Assembly: GCA_003427395.1 (NCBI GenBank)
Contig: BFEA01000266.1
Span: 1,214,765 to 1,238,212 of the forward strand
Direction: 5' to 3'
Length of the DNA stretch: 23,448 nt
Source: Chara braunii
Taxonomy: Eukaryota; Streptophyta; Charophyceae; Charales; Characeae
Shown here: one piece after another, positions 9,600-19,698 of the stretch
How positions within the stretch are numbered: the stretch's first letter is position 1
Layout: each line of letters starts with the position of its first letter
Translations under genes and position numbers: made by a program
Notes under the pieces: model-generated
What the model was told of the DNA's origin: nothing
Databases searched by the model: none
The model's input: only the letters and a program-made list of their open reading frames with translations

Positions 9600-10261
9600 A
9601 TCGAGATCAACGGGATTCACTCACCCACATCATTCGTACATGGCGGGGTCGTAACCAGCCCCTGCATGCGTGCGTGTAGATAGCGAATCCATTGATGGAT
9701 TGTCGTCTTCCCCGTGCGTACGCACTGGCCAACTAGTTAAGTCCTAAGTTGCGCATCCTGATGGCGAAGTAATCTATTGGCGCTTGGTCCGATTGAGCAT
9801 GCAACCCCGTTCCCAGAACAACCCCTCCCTGGTTATGATACCCGTATGCATCAGAGGAAAGAGGGCATCAAACATTCGAAGATCAGACATATATTCCCAA
9901 CAATTTTCATAATTCTTACACGAACACAAGTGATTGGGCTAATGGTGAGCGCACCAATCCGATCTGAGGGGATTCCAACTCGTAAATCGATACACGCGCT
10001 GCGATGCCGAAATGCCGAAAACGCGATGAAGTTAAAACCACGCTAATCTACTGATCACAACAAAATGAAAAAGCAAAGACAAATTGCGAGAAAGGATGCG
10101 AGATCGTTCGTCACCATATATACATACATGCATTCCAACAAAGAGATCTGAGAAGATTCATACAGGAAATCCGAAAAATGCCGCAACAAAATTGGCCAAC
10201 ATTGGAATCATAATTTATGTAGAAAGGAGGGAGGAAAGGACGCTGTTCCACCATATCCCTC

Positions 10262-10262
<1 letters not shown>
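9600..10262. other. 5' leader of the retrotransposon, nothing recognised
   Basis: Unique-looking, moderately AT-rich sequence between the CT microsatellite and the leader ORF. No ORF with recognisable content, no repeat and no convincing primer-binding site were found. Confidence 0.4.
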
Positions 10263-10332
<70 letters not shown>

Positions 10333-10346
10333 NNNNNNNNNNNNNN

Positions 10347-10427
<81 letters not shown>
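10263..10427. repeat. (CT)n microsatellite with a 14-base gap
   Basis: An almost pure CT dinucleotide run is interrupted by 14 Ns at 10333-10346. The gap is an assembly or base-calling artefact inside the repeat, so the true length is unknown. It lies in the element's leader, about 165 bp inside the 5' LTR. Confidence 0.98.
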
Positions 10428-10431
<4 letters not shown>

Positions 10432-10590
10432 ATGCGCCCATCCCAAAGACCTCATAGAGTCGTCACCCCGCTTAGCCTGAGCGTGCAAGCCAGGTTCGCC
10501 CACGTGCCACAGTCCCTCGCGGCCACGCGTCAACCCCGCACACTCAGCACCAGCTCGTCAGATCTCCCAACTCTCTACTCACCGTCTTTC

Positions 10591-11322
10591 TGTTCATTAG
10601 TCGATCCTCTCGACCGCGCTAACTCCCAAGTAGATTAGAGAGAAATTTACTCGCACTTGCAGAATTTATAGCTTGCTAATCAGCTCGCGATAGTCGGGAT
10701 TGCCAGAGGAACAGGAAAGAAGAGAGAAGGGAAGTGCCTACGAGTGCATGACTGGGCCGCGGTGTGGGGGGACGTAGCCTCACTCCACGCTTCGATCCAA
10801 CCATGCAACGATCCGGCCAATGAGATAGGAGGTAGAGCTCCCGTGCAGTGACGCGGGAAGGGAATTTCAAGAACGGGGAAGATTACAGTTACACTTGCGT
10901 AGCGGGGAAGGAACAAGAAGAGATTACAGTTGAGATTAGAATTTAGGCACGACGGGAATATAGCGCAGGTCCCTGTGCAGCAAAGCGCGTGCGCAAGCAA
11001 GAGGCGATGTGCAGTTACGAGCAAAAATTCCAACGTACCCAATTTCCTATTCTAATTAAAGTCCTAATTATGACAAGAAATTCCGAAAGCCCGCATGGGC
11101 TTGTTCTAAATTCAAAAATTCCGAAGAAATTACCCGCGCGATTATCGCGCCAAAAAGACGGACGCCTTATTTGAAAACAAAAGAAAAAGAAAAGAAAAGC
11201 GAGAAAGACCGTAGCAGAAGTTGTTCCCCCTCCGCGCTTGCTAAGGCGCGGGCCTATTGTCCTAAGGTCCATAACCGCCACCGTCTCTCTCCGAAGGACA
11301 AAGGAGAGAGTAGTTTGTCACA
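10591..11322 (-). repeat. 5' long terminal repeat (right copy)
   Basis: Direct repeat of 1-812. The plus-strand ends are TGTTCA at 10591 and TGTCACA ending at 11322, giving TG...CA on the minus strand. The inner boundary at 10591 is inferred from the TG, because the matching part of the other copy is outside the window. About 35 substitutions in roughly 690 aligned bases by eye, one deletion of about 100 bp near 11307, and a short insertion near 11080-11095 that itself can fold (AAGCCC, four bases, GGGCTT). Confidence 0.9.
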
Positions 11323-11432
11323 GGGCCCTTAACAAATGACTCTTGTCCTTCCTCACTGCTTCCCGGTTGTCAAAGGCTTTAAGGTTCATTACTGTGACAA
11401 GCACGGGATTAGAAGAGGGTACAAAGGGTTAA
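11323..11432. other. Junction between 5' LTR and LINE-A, unassigned
   Basis: Flanking DNA of the LTR element, beginning GGGCCCTTAAC. It may include part of LINE-A in a decayed frame. No independent feature was seen. Confidence 0.35.
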
Positions 11433-11830
11433 ACTTTCAGAAACAGGTCTCGAAATGACTACAAAATAAGGGGGGTTGCACACACTGGGGATAGGAGTCC
11501 ATCCACTAGCAACAGGACGAGTGTAGACATAAATGCAAGGCGGACACCATCCTGGGTGGGGCCAGGCCAGCAGGAAGTAGGAACTCTACAAATTGGGCGG
11601 GTAACATACGCAGCCCCAAGGGAAAGAAGGATGCTCTGGAGCAAGAAGTCTAATGGCCATATGCCCAACAAACATTGCATTACAAAGATGTATCCAAGGG
11701 ACGCTGGACCTGATTTCCAGCAGGCGCTGCTCCCCACCAATAGATGGAGCCTCCCCGACGGTGCTAGGTGTGTCTGCTCGTATCAACACACCTAGCATCC
11801 GGTCGGGATGTTCTAAAAAAAAAAAAAAAA
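11433..11830 (+). mobile_element. LINE-A: 5'-truncated LINE 3' end with poly(A), plus strand
   Basis: The frame from 11433 to the TAG at 11793-11795 is open and resembles the C-terminus of the LINE at 20980-22702. Both contain a YKIR segment and an A-G-P-x-F-Q-Q-x-x-L-P-T-N-R-W-S block, and at DNA level both share a stretch around CCAATAGATGGAG just before the end. A terminal stem-loop (11754-11807) follows, then an A16 tail at 11815-11830. The 5' end is truncated somewhere between the LTR (11322) and 11433. It abuts LINE-B in opposite orientation and may have inserted into it. No target-site duplication was found by eye. Confidence 0.75.
11754..11807 (+). other. Terminal stem-loop of LINE-A
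   Basis: A perfect 12-bp inverted repeat (TGCTAGGTGTGT at 11762-11773, ACACACCTAGCA at 11786-11797) encloses the 12-nt loop CTGCTCGTATCA. With two single-base bulges the pairing extends outward through CCCGACGG and CCGGTCGGG. The ORF2 stop TAG (11793-11795) lies in the 3' arm, and the A-tail starts 17 nt after the inner stem. The loop matches that of LINE-C at 11 of 12 bases while the stem does not. Confidence 0.8.
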
Positions 11831-11839
11831 GTCTTGGGT

Positions 11840-13235
11840 TCAGTCACAGAAAAGTTCGGACTAATCCATGATGATGAAGGATTGCCAGATTTAGGAAATT
11901 CTCCCCCCCATCCTTCTTATTCCCCTTTGCTCACTGTGACCCATTCCTCTTCCTATAGAGTGGGGCCCTTTCTTAGAATTTAGTACCAGTCCAGTGGGAT
12001 CGAGAATATCACCTCATCCAACTGCTACTCGATGCCCCGACCCTATGGAGCAATGTCCCTTATCTGTTCTGTTGTTTTCCAGCTCTAGTCTTGTGAATCC
12101 CATAAGTTCCCCACCTTAGTTATCCCATTCCTAAGCATCTGATCCCGTGTATCGGTAACCCATCTGTTCCTAAACAGGGCTGCCTATACACCTCCTCGCA
12201 TCTCTCCGGGGGGCATTTGTCTGGCAAGGGGAGCCTCCTCCAGTCTTTGATGAGGTCCGACGAGAAAGAGTCCCAGTCTTCGATGAGGTCTGACGAGAAA
12301 GAGTCTCGTCGCATAACACCCATGGTCCCTCTAGTATTATGATGTGAGATGGACCAATAGGGGTCTTCTAACCATAGTAAAGGGCCCATGGAGAGGTGGG
12401 CTTGCCGAGCGAGTTGTCAAATCTATTTGAGAGCTAGTGTTGCCCATGGGGACTGTGAGGAAAGGATGAATCTTTGGGTCCATTTCGGACTAAGCGCCAC
12501 CGTTTGTGTAGCTGGATTGATAATGCCTAGCTGTCCTTGGGGTTTGGATGACTGAGTCCCAGGCCAAGCAACTGATTGTCGTTTGGCTACTTCTCTCCTC
12601 AAGGCCTTCTGAACCCTTGCTCAGGGGCCAAACCAACGACTTATACCACAGTGCCGCTTGAACCATGTCGTTAACCACCAAGGCACGTCCAAAGAGGGAT
12701 GTATGTTTCTCCTTCCAAGCCACCATTTTTTGGAGTGCTCGACCGTAATCCACTCATCATTAGTTGTTTGGTGGCTGTCCGCTATCATTAGGTAGACTGT
12801 TGCTTCTTTCCTGTGCGAGTTTATTTAAATTCTTTTGGTGGTCACCCCATTGATAGTGTATCCACCACCACGTGGTCTTGATGCCCAAGTTCATTACGTG
12901 TGTGATGTATTGCAAAATTTATCCATCAGCTTATAGATCTCCTCTATATGCCCCTTCGTCGCGCCCACCATTATAGTCAAATCATCAGTGAACACAAAGC
13001 AGACCGAGATGGCCTCCTTGGGGATGGCTACCACCTTGATCCTTTTTAGATCTTTGTGATGCATTAGATTAGCGAACAACGCTTGGCAATTGCATTACCA
13101 TTACGAAGAGAAAGGGCGCTATTGGGTCCCATTGCCTGGCAAACTGGGCCAGTCCAATCCCTGGTGCGAGGGTGCCATTTACCTAGAAGCGCGTTGTCGG
13201 TGCGAATACCCTTACAAGGGTACTCGCACTGGGTT
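11840..13235 (-). mobile_element. LINE-B: decayed LINE ORF2 fragment (RT and downstream)
   Basis: Minus-strand frames give, in order: an RT block with V-N-G-T-L-A-P-G-I-G then a degenerate R-Q-W-D-P-I-A-P-F-L-F (usually RQGDPLSP), near 13200-13100; the catalytic block as F-T-D-D-L (usually FADD) within 13079-12894; a post-RT block K-x-x-S-L-F-G-R-A-L-V-V-N..L-W-Y at about 12720-12640; and, near 12130-12000, G-I-T-K-V-G-N-L-W-D and L-D-E-V-I-F-S-I-P-L-x-W segments that parallel those of LINE-C. Frames are broken repeatedly. This is an L1-like non-LTR retrotransposon relic. Its 3' end is cut off at the LINE-A junction and its 5' part is absent. Confidence 0.75.
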
Positions 13236-13922
13236 TTTGTAGTTGACAGAGGAATGGGTCGATTCATAATTTATGGGAAGATTGCGCGAGTTGCGGGGGC
13301 GCGCGGGTTAAAGGTTTGACGGTAACACCTAGAAATAGAGAGTGTGTGGGCGCGCAAGTTTGAGGCGCTCGTGATTTTCTCCCTTTTGGTCACGATAGAA
13401 GGCACGGCGTGGATGTTTGTCGACGTGCTCCATCATAATAGTCGTTTTGTTTTGATTAAACTGACTAACTTAGGGACGCTCCGTTCTCTGGTTCCACATA
13501 GTATGTTGGATGGTTCAGCGAGCCGGTGTGGACTTACATGGAATCCAGATGATGGGAAATGATGGATTCGGCCGGGTAAGGGTAGTTGCGGCACGGCCGG
13601 GAGGTCGGCGCAGCATGTGCGTAAGTACGGGTCAGGAAAAGGCCGGGGGCTACCTCTTTATTAGGTGAGTCAGGCCTGGTGGTACTAGGCTTGGGCTTAG
13701 CCCTATAGGTTATAGCATCGGACTGGTACACAGCAGGCGCAGGGATCGAGGCCAACAATATGTGGCAAGGGAGTGGAGGAGCGTGGCGAAAAGGCTTGAG
13801 GGGTTGATGGGCCTGTGGGACTATCCCCTTCGCCTTTTGCTGCCGCGGGGCCGAGCGTGGGGCTGACGTGCAGGCTGGGAGGGGTGCCGTGGTCCTTGCC
13901 CGACTACCGTTTGCTTTTCTTT

Positions 13923-13944
13923 TATATATATATATATATATATA
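13923..13944. repeat. (TA)n microsatellite
   Basis: Uninterrupted alternating TA of about 22 bp. Confidence 0.95.
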
Positions 13945-16219
13945 CATTAATTCTATTTTTATCTAGTATTATTAGTATCGCACCTGTATGTGGACGCAAA
14001 AACATAATGGGTACACCCACAAACTGTTGAAAATACAGACCCGAGGTTTGAGTCTGGATGGTGGGACTCGGGTACGGAGCGGCGGCCTGGGGGTGCCTAC
14101 CTGGGGGGTGCCTAAAGTTTGTAGTTATTACCACCGCGATAGTATGCTGCACGGTCGCGCGATCAACGCAGACGGCTGGGGTGGCCAGCTCGGCCACTGC
14201 ATAGCTTGGCAAGTCCGGGAGTGAACCAAGACAAGATAGGGAGGCGGGTGCAGACGCAGTAAGGCAAGTGGAAAAAGAAAAAAGGGGGGGGGCCGAGCGG
14301 CCCTTGGACGCGCCACAAGGCACCAGTTGCTATGGAAAGGTCCTTCGGGACATCTGCAAAAATCTGGAACGATACAGAGAAGATTAGTATGACCCCCGCG
14401 CATGTATAAAGTAGCGGCAGCCACTTTCGTCTTTTTTTGGTTTTGTTTGTCTGATTGTCGACTCACGGTGTACTTCTCGCTCGGCCTGATCGGAAGTACT
14501 TTCTGTCACGGTGTTCAAACGCATGGGGTAGCGATAGACGAGGGAGAGGGCAGCGCTAGCGAGGGAAAGGACAGGAAGTCGTGGCCGCGGACGCGATAGG
14601 AGAGAGGCTTCGAGCGTTTTGGAGCGTGACTCTGAGCTAGATACAGCCAGGAGAGGCGAGGAGTAGGGGCGAACCTGGGCAACAGCCAGGGCCGGGTGCA
14701 TTCGGCATGAAGCGACAGTGAGGGCGATGGCGAGAGGAGGGCCGGGCGCAGTCAGAGAAGTATAACTCCCTCGTCCCTAAGCAGAATCGGGGGAGGGAAA
14801 AGGCGGTCCTGGGGATTTGGGTGGTTGCGAGGCGAATGGCGGGGTTAGATTTAGTGACAGCTTAGTAGGAGTATAGTTAAATGCGAATGGAGAGCCATGG
14901 AGGATAGCTATGGTGGGGAGGTGAATATGTGTGCCCGCTCGTCTTTCAGCAAAAGCAGGCGGAGGTAAGATGCGAGTTAGAGGTTACGAGGTAGGGCAAG
15001 TCCGACCATGCGTTTAGGTTGGCGGGATACAGAGCGACTTTTTCGATCGCCTAGGTAAGAAGTCGAGCCGAAGAAAAAGGGGCTACAACCACCATCGAGT
15101 GATGGTGAACCTGGCCGACGAGGGGCGCCAGGTACATGCGCATTCGAAGACGAAGACAGCGGGTTATGGACTTGGGTGCAGTCCGAAAAAATGCAACAGG
15201 TTAAATCTAGGAGCCAGTTGTGGAGGTTAGTTGCATAAGGACGGGCGACTACACGGTGAGAGCAATTTAGGAAGGAGAGGCTGGGAGGCACGTACCTGGT
15301 CACGTTGCGGTAAGAGATTCAGTCTCGTTTTGCACGGTCGGTAAAGCGAGGCAGTAGAGCACGCTGCTACCGCCGCCGTGATGGTCCTCAATGCTACTGC
15401 CGTTCGCCGCCTGCCCGCCATGGAGGCTTCACGTTCTCATTGATTGTTGTCGCCGCCCCCCCCGTCCGTGACTTGTAGCGGGGTTCAAACGGACCTGGCC
15501 AACACCAACGGCCAGGTGCACTCAAGCAGGAGGGACTGCTAGAAGAGAGAAAGAGAGGCGGGGCTTACCTCTGAAGACGATCTGACGATACGGGGTGAAC
15601 CAAAACCAGAGGCGACAGTGCTGAGCGGCAGGAGCAACAGCGGACGAATGGTAGACTCCTCCCCTGTATGCATTTTCGGCTGAGCAGAGTCGTAAGGACG
15701 AACGAACTACCGGGAGGGAGTGAGAAGCAACAAGAAGGAGTGAACAAGAGTGGGGAAGCGGGGTTTGTAGGCTTACATGTTTGACCAATACACTGCAACA
15801 GCTAAGAGGCCAGCAGCGAGGTAGCAGACTTACCTGTATATTGGTGTGCTGCCCAGTTCATCGAAGGAAGCAGCATGAAATGGGCTGAAGCCTGCCTGTC
15901 GGTGTGCGTTGCCAGCCGGGTTAGTAGCAGCAGAGCGAAGCCAGCAACGGGACCGAGGGGTTAGCTGTTAACGGAGAGGGAGGGGGGGGGTGCCTACAAG
16001 CACTTGGGCCATAACTCCTTGCGGCTGAATGCGGCACCATGTGCCACAGAGTAGACCGTGTTGTTCTAACTGTGCTCGCCGGGCACTGTGGACCGTAAGT
16101 GGGCCATTAGAGTCAGGTCGTGCAGCTTCCCCCAACCTCTAGAACATCGTTGCCCACTGCTGCGGACTGCGGGTCGCTGCGTACCGCTGCTATTACTGCT
16201 GATCTATACCACTGCGTCT

Positions 16220-16419
16220 CTGTTGCTGGTCACAGTTGGGCTGAGAACGGACTGTTGCTGCTGCGCACAAGTTGCTGTTGCAGGCAGGACAGGTACTGCC
16301 ACCACTGTTGTTGATTACCATTGGCTGCTGCTGCGTCCGGACTACTGTTGCGGGCGGAGGCATATTGTATCAGGCCACCAAGGGACTGTTGCTGGTCACG
16401 GTTGGGCTGAGAGGGGACT
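16220..16419 (+). repeat. Direct repeat pair in a TTGCTG-rich stretch
   Basis: A segment of about 33 bp containing TGTTGCTGGTCAC, then GTTGGGCTGAGA, occurs at about 16221-16253 and again at 16387-16419 with two differences, offset about 166 bp. The sequence between is rich in GTTGCTG/CTGCTG triplets. No function is evident. Confidence 0.7.
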
Positions 16420-16480
16420 AGTGTTGTAGTCTGGGAGGTTCGACAGGAGGGGCTGCTTCGGCAGGTTGACTTCGCTGGCC

Positions 16481-17027
16481 AAGCTACCAGATTGGCCGCC
16501 ATTGCGGGGCCCTCAAGAGTATCCAGATAACAAGGCCCTCTCCGATAAGCTTGAGAGCACCCCTCTTGTATCTGACAGTCTCAAAACCATCTCTTTCTAC
16601 CCTTCTTACTCTAAATCTGGTCTTGTTATGAGGGGAAGGCGGCAGACGGGATTGCAACCCGTAGGACCGCATCAAGACTCTGTGGGGAGTCCACCCATCG
16701 ATTGCGGGAGCTCTGCCGGAGCCTAGGCGAGGCTCTGGAGGCAGGGAATTGACAGGTAACCCTTGCGTTTCCCTCTATAAACCTTGATTATAAACCCTAT
16801 TTGTATTACCTAATGCATCTCTGACTGGATATATGGAGTGCAACCCTATCTTTTTTTTTTTTTTGTTTGACTTCAGGAGATTGAACCGGACTAAGTAAAG
16901 CAATGCTTGTGAGGTCTCAGTTTCAACTTTTATTGACTGTGTGAACTCAGATTGTTAAAAGGAACTGCATCTGGGGAAGAAGCAGGATGAAAGTTTTGTT
17001 TTGCTTGATGGTTGACTAGGTCGTTAA
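16481..17027. other. Non-coding stretch with short hairpins and a T14 run
   Basis: No gene seen. Small perfect hairpins occur: CTCTC/GAGAG around CGATAAGCTT (16538-16557), ACGGG/CCCGT around a 7-nt loop (about 16647-16663), GACTC/GAGTC near 16676-16691 and GAGCC/GGCTC near 16718-16734. The first has an ATAAGCTT loop reminiscent of the hairpin family downstream. A T14 run is at 16851-16864. Confidence 0.5.
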
Positions 17028-17182
17028 GGCTGGGAAGTCCCCATAAGTTTGGGGAGACCCGGTGCTTTGTTTTTTTTGGTTTTGCATGGAGAGATCAGAC
17101 CCTTCTATAAGTTTAGGGGGTCTGATTACTCTGAAGGCTGGGATGTCCCCATAAGTTTGGGGAGACCCAGTGATATGGTTTG

Positions 17183-17509
17183 CAGGGGGGTTGACTCGAT
17201 GCCACACACATAATGGCTGTTCTGTAAGTTCAGGTGGCCTGACTGCTCTGACCTATGGGGGGGGGGGGTTGATTGTGCTTGATTTTCAGGGACTCAGGGC
17301 GCTCAATAAGTTTTTGTGCCTTGGGTTGCTTTGTTTTCATTGGGATTTTACTTGTTTCTTTGGTTTCTGAACGAGGAGACCGAGCTGTTCTGTAAGTTCA
17401 GGTGGCTCAGTCTCTTCCTGCTCTTTATTCTGAAGAATTCATCTCGGCAAAGAGGCAGACCCTTCTGTAAGTTCAGGGGGGTTGACTCGATGCCACACAC
17501 ATAATGGCT
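17183..17509 (+). repeat. Identical 36-bp direct duplication
   Basis: The same 36 bp (from CAGGGGGG to ATAATGGCT) occurs at 17183-17218 and 17474-17509, 291 bp apart, with no differences. The second copy replaces what should be the right arm of one hairpin unit (left arm CAGACCC at 17456-17462). Confidence 0.85.
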
Positions 17510-17835
17510 CAGATAGAAACGAATCTGGCAGAGAGTTAAGACCCTTCTGTAAGTTCAGGGGGTCTGGCTCAAAGCCTCGTACATGCTGGAACCCAATGGC
17601 TATAACTTGGCTATACTTTATTATTACTCTATCTAAGAACGAGTTAATCAGACTGTTCAATAAGTTTAGGTGGTCTGACTATAGCCGTATCACAACTTGA
17701 AGAAAGTACAACTACGAATAGAATTGATGGTAAACCGGGGCAGGCTTAACTTAAGTTAGTTCAGTCATATGCAGCCTTAGAAGACAAAGGTAAAGATAAG
17801 TATATATAACTTGGATACTTTAAACAGTCCAGGGC

Positions 17836-17853
17836 GACTAGAGTGGTCTAGTC
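17836..17853. other. Perfect 7-bp hairpin
   Basis: GACTAGA, loop GTGG, TCTAGTC. It lies inside the hairpin cluster but lacks the family loop. Confidence 0.6.
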
Positions 17854-18200
17854 ATGTGCCCAAAAAAGAGAAAAGTAGTTGTGCCCTCTGTTTGTGTATA
17901 TTTGGCCAAGTCAGAACGCTCTATAAGTTTAGGTATTCTGACTCTAGGCCTGGCTAAATTGAGCTGTTCTGTAAGTTCAGGTGGGCTGACCTATGCCTTA
18001 TGTAAGTCAGGTATAAAGGGTTAAATCATTAAGATATCATGAACTATTATTTGTTCAGGTTGACTTTGGGATGGTGAGAGTACTTACCCTTGTGGTTTGG
18101 CTTGCATGTGATCGAGTGAGGTTACTACTTAGTCTGAGTTTCAGATTGATAGGTAGTTGTTTTAGTTGCTCGCCACGTGCTAAGAGCCATATGAGTTCGT

Positions 18201-18280
18201 GTCAATTCCTGCATTTTCTGTAGTATTTTTTTTTTACTTAGGTCAATTCCTGCATTTTCTGAGATCTTTTTTTATACTTG
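18201..18280 (+). repeat. 41-bp tandem duplication
   Basis: GTCAATTCCTGCATTTTCTG begins at 18201 and again at 18242. The trailing T-rich parts also correspond, so the unit is about 41 bp repeated once. Confidence 0.8.
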
Positions 18281-18850
18281 GCTTTGTATAAATCTTGGCA
18301 AGTTACTTTCTCTACGGGAAGCGCTGCCGAAATTTCTACAAATCCATGGAGTTAGTTGAATCTTGATTTGTCAAAGGTTCAACTTTGTCCTTTCTCATAT
18401 ATGACTTAGTTAAAATCTAGGAAGTCTCATTTTCTAAAGGGAATGCTGCCCAAATTTTTGCTAATTCAAGGAGTTAGACAAAATTGAACTTTGGGAAGTC
18501 GAGGCTGCTCTCAAATTCTGAACTTAGCTTTGTATAAATTTTGGATTGGCACTTTTCTAAAGGGAGTGCTGCCGAAATTTCTGCAAAAACTGAGGAGTTA
18601 GTTGAATCTTGTCTAAGTTGAACTCAGTTTGTCTTCTAAGTTCATATCTGACTTAGTGTAAGTCTGGGAAGTCTCCCTTTCTAAAGGGACTGCTGCCCAA
18701 ATTTTTACTAATTCAGGGAGTTAGACAAACTTTGACCTTCCAGAGTTAGAAATTATCTCTGCTTCCATATCTGGACTTATATAAATTCTGGAAAGACACT
18801 TTTCCTACGGGAAGCGATGCCGAAATTTTCTTAGTTTAAGAGAGAGCGAT
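18278..18850 (+). repeat. Alternating A-B-A-B-A tandem array, unit about 123 bp
   Basis: Five diverged units share a core like CTAAAGGGANTGCTGCC followed by AAATTT. The GCTGCC (GATGCC in the last) anchors sit at 18323, 18445, 18568, 18692 and 18816, so the spacing is 122-124 bp. Units 1, 3 and 5 have GCCGAAATTTC and units 1 and 3 a later GAGTTAGTTGAATC. Units 2 and 4 have GCCCAAATTTTT and GAGTTAGACAAA. Like units are therefore two apart, giving a dimeric higher-order repeat of about 246 bp. No ORF or known element is evident. Confidence 0.85.
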
Positions 18851-19504
18851 TATGTTTTGACAGATGGCGATTTTGATAATCCACTCTGACTAAGGAAAAA
18901 CTTTACCGTATTGTTTAGAGGTAGGCTTAGACACAGTTAACTAGGATGTTTGTGTAAGATCACGATATAGAGATTGTTCTCCATGAACTTATAGGTTTAT
19001 CTTGGGACATTGACCTGTAATGTGTTACATGTTTTTTTTATCGTTTGATTCAAGATCCGGACTAGATTCAGCTTGATCCCTTAAGGATCATCATCTGTTA
19101 TCACTGATAACAGGTCGGTTGTTGATTCGTCGGTTTACAACTCAATTTCAGCTCACCCTCCACACTCAACCTAAAAGGCTTTAGCCCTGGTGATTTCATT
19201 GTTTCGTTATTGTTTCACCCGGGCTTTTATTGAATGGCCATTTGACAAAGGTACTGAGTATTTAATTAAGGTTGGTTGGACAAGAGGTTGGGCCTTGCAT
19301 GGCTAAAGCAAGGGGTATGAGTGTTGAAGATGGTTGGGGTTGACTCCGTGTAGTGCGTGGGCTGTTGATTGACTCGTTGATGTGATTTGCAGGTATGTGC
19401 TATGAATCAGATTCTGGATTTGGTTGCCTGCGATCACATATATACATATGGCTGTGAGGGATCCCAATAAGACTGTGAGAAGTAATCGTCACATACTTTC
19501 CCCT
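18851..19504. other. AT-rich unassigned stretch
   Basis: No ORF with content and no clear repeat. A small hairpin (CTGTTATC/GATAACAG around ACT) is at about 19094-19112. Confidence 0.4.
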
Positions 19505-19505
19505 T

Positions 19506-19552
<47 letters not shown>
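19505..19552. repeat. (TA)n microsatellite
   Basis: Alternating TA with one G interruption near 19521. Confidence 0.95.
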
Positions 19553-19554
<2 letters not shown>

Positions 19555-19698
19555 GTGTATGTAGGGTGAATGTCTGCATGGATTAATGGGCTCCGTACAA
19601 AGAGCATAATTTAGAAGGTAAGACTGAGAGGCCCAGGGAGGACTCTTCCGTTTATTTTGCTTTTCTTCTTGAGAATTTTTCTTAGTCGGACGTTGGTC

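Larger units (their letters stand above)
1..11322 (-). mobile_element. Ty3/gypsy-type LTR retrotransposon, nearly full length, inactivated
   Basis: Two direct repeats (1-812 and 10591-11322) flank minus-strand gag, reverse transcriptase, RNase H and integrase reading frames in that order. The RT-RNase H-integrase order is the Ty3/gypsy (Metaviridae) arrangement, as opposed to the integrase-first order of Ty1/copia. An additional ORF follows integrase. The coding part carries at least thirteen in-frame stops and several frameshifts, and the two LTRs differ at about 5% of aligned positions plus one indel of about 100 bp, so the copy is old and cannot move by itself. No clear tRNA primer-binding site follows the 5' LTR (the bases just below 10591) and no obvious polypurine tract precedes the 3' LTR. 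Both are normally present, so the priming mode is unresolved. The target-site duplication cannot be checked because the left end lies outside the window. Confidence 0.93.
13240..16480. other. Unassigned non-coding stretch
   Basis: No ORF here has a recognisable domain, and ORFs on both strands look like composition shadows. There are several CTTACCT sites (minus-strand AGGTAAG, splice-donor-like) at about 15567-15835, but no coding exons to join, so no gene model can be supported. It contains an AT microsatellite and a short direct repeat listed separately. Confidence 0.4.
17028..17990 (+). repeat. Dispersed hairpin-repeat family with constant loop core
   Basis: At least ten units share a core close to TCTRTAAGTTYAGG with flanking arms that are complementary but differ from unit to unit. 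Examples: ATCAGACCC/GGGTCTGAT (17094-17126), CTGGG plus TCCCC with GGGGA plus CCCAG (17138-17170) and its near-copy with CCCGG (17030-17062), CTCAGGGC/GCCTTGGG with two G-T pairs (17293-17325), GAGACCGAGC/GCTCAGTCTC with one mismatch (17376-17414), AGACCC/GGGTCT (17539-17565), TCAGAC/GTCTGA (17648-17678), AGTCAGAA/TTCTGACT (17909-17943). Weaker ones: GGC/GCC near 17215-17240 and AGC/GCT at 17962-17987. Spacing is irregular, so this is not a tandem or CRISPR array. No coding frame accompanies it. Confidence 0.8.

Noticed and set aside
10084-10638. Long plus- and minus-strand ORFs through the CT repeat
   Set aside because: Alternating Ser-Leu or Arg-Glu products of a dinucleotide repeat crossing an N gap; not genes.
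4675-11333. 12-bp match GGGCCCTTAACA at 4675 and 11323 as a target-site or recombination signature
   Set aside because: A 12-mer match in a window of this size is expected by chance, and one copy is inside pol coding sequence.
15540-15840. Host gene exons suggested by minus-strand AGGTAAG sites
   Set aside because: No flanking coding sequence with recognisable content or consistent frame; splice-like strings alone are too common.
17028-17990. CRISPR-like array
   Set aside because: Repeat spacing is irregular, the loop and not the whole repeat is conserved, no cas genes, and the context is eukaryotic.
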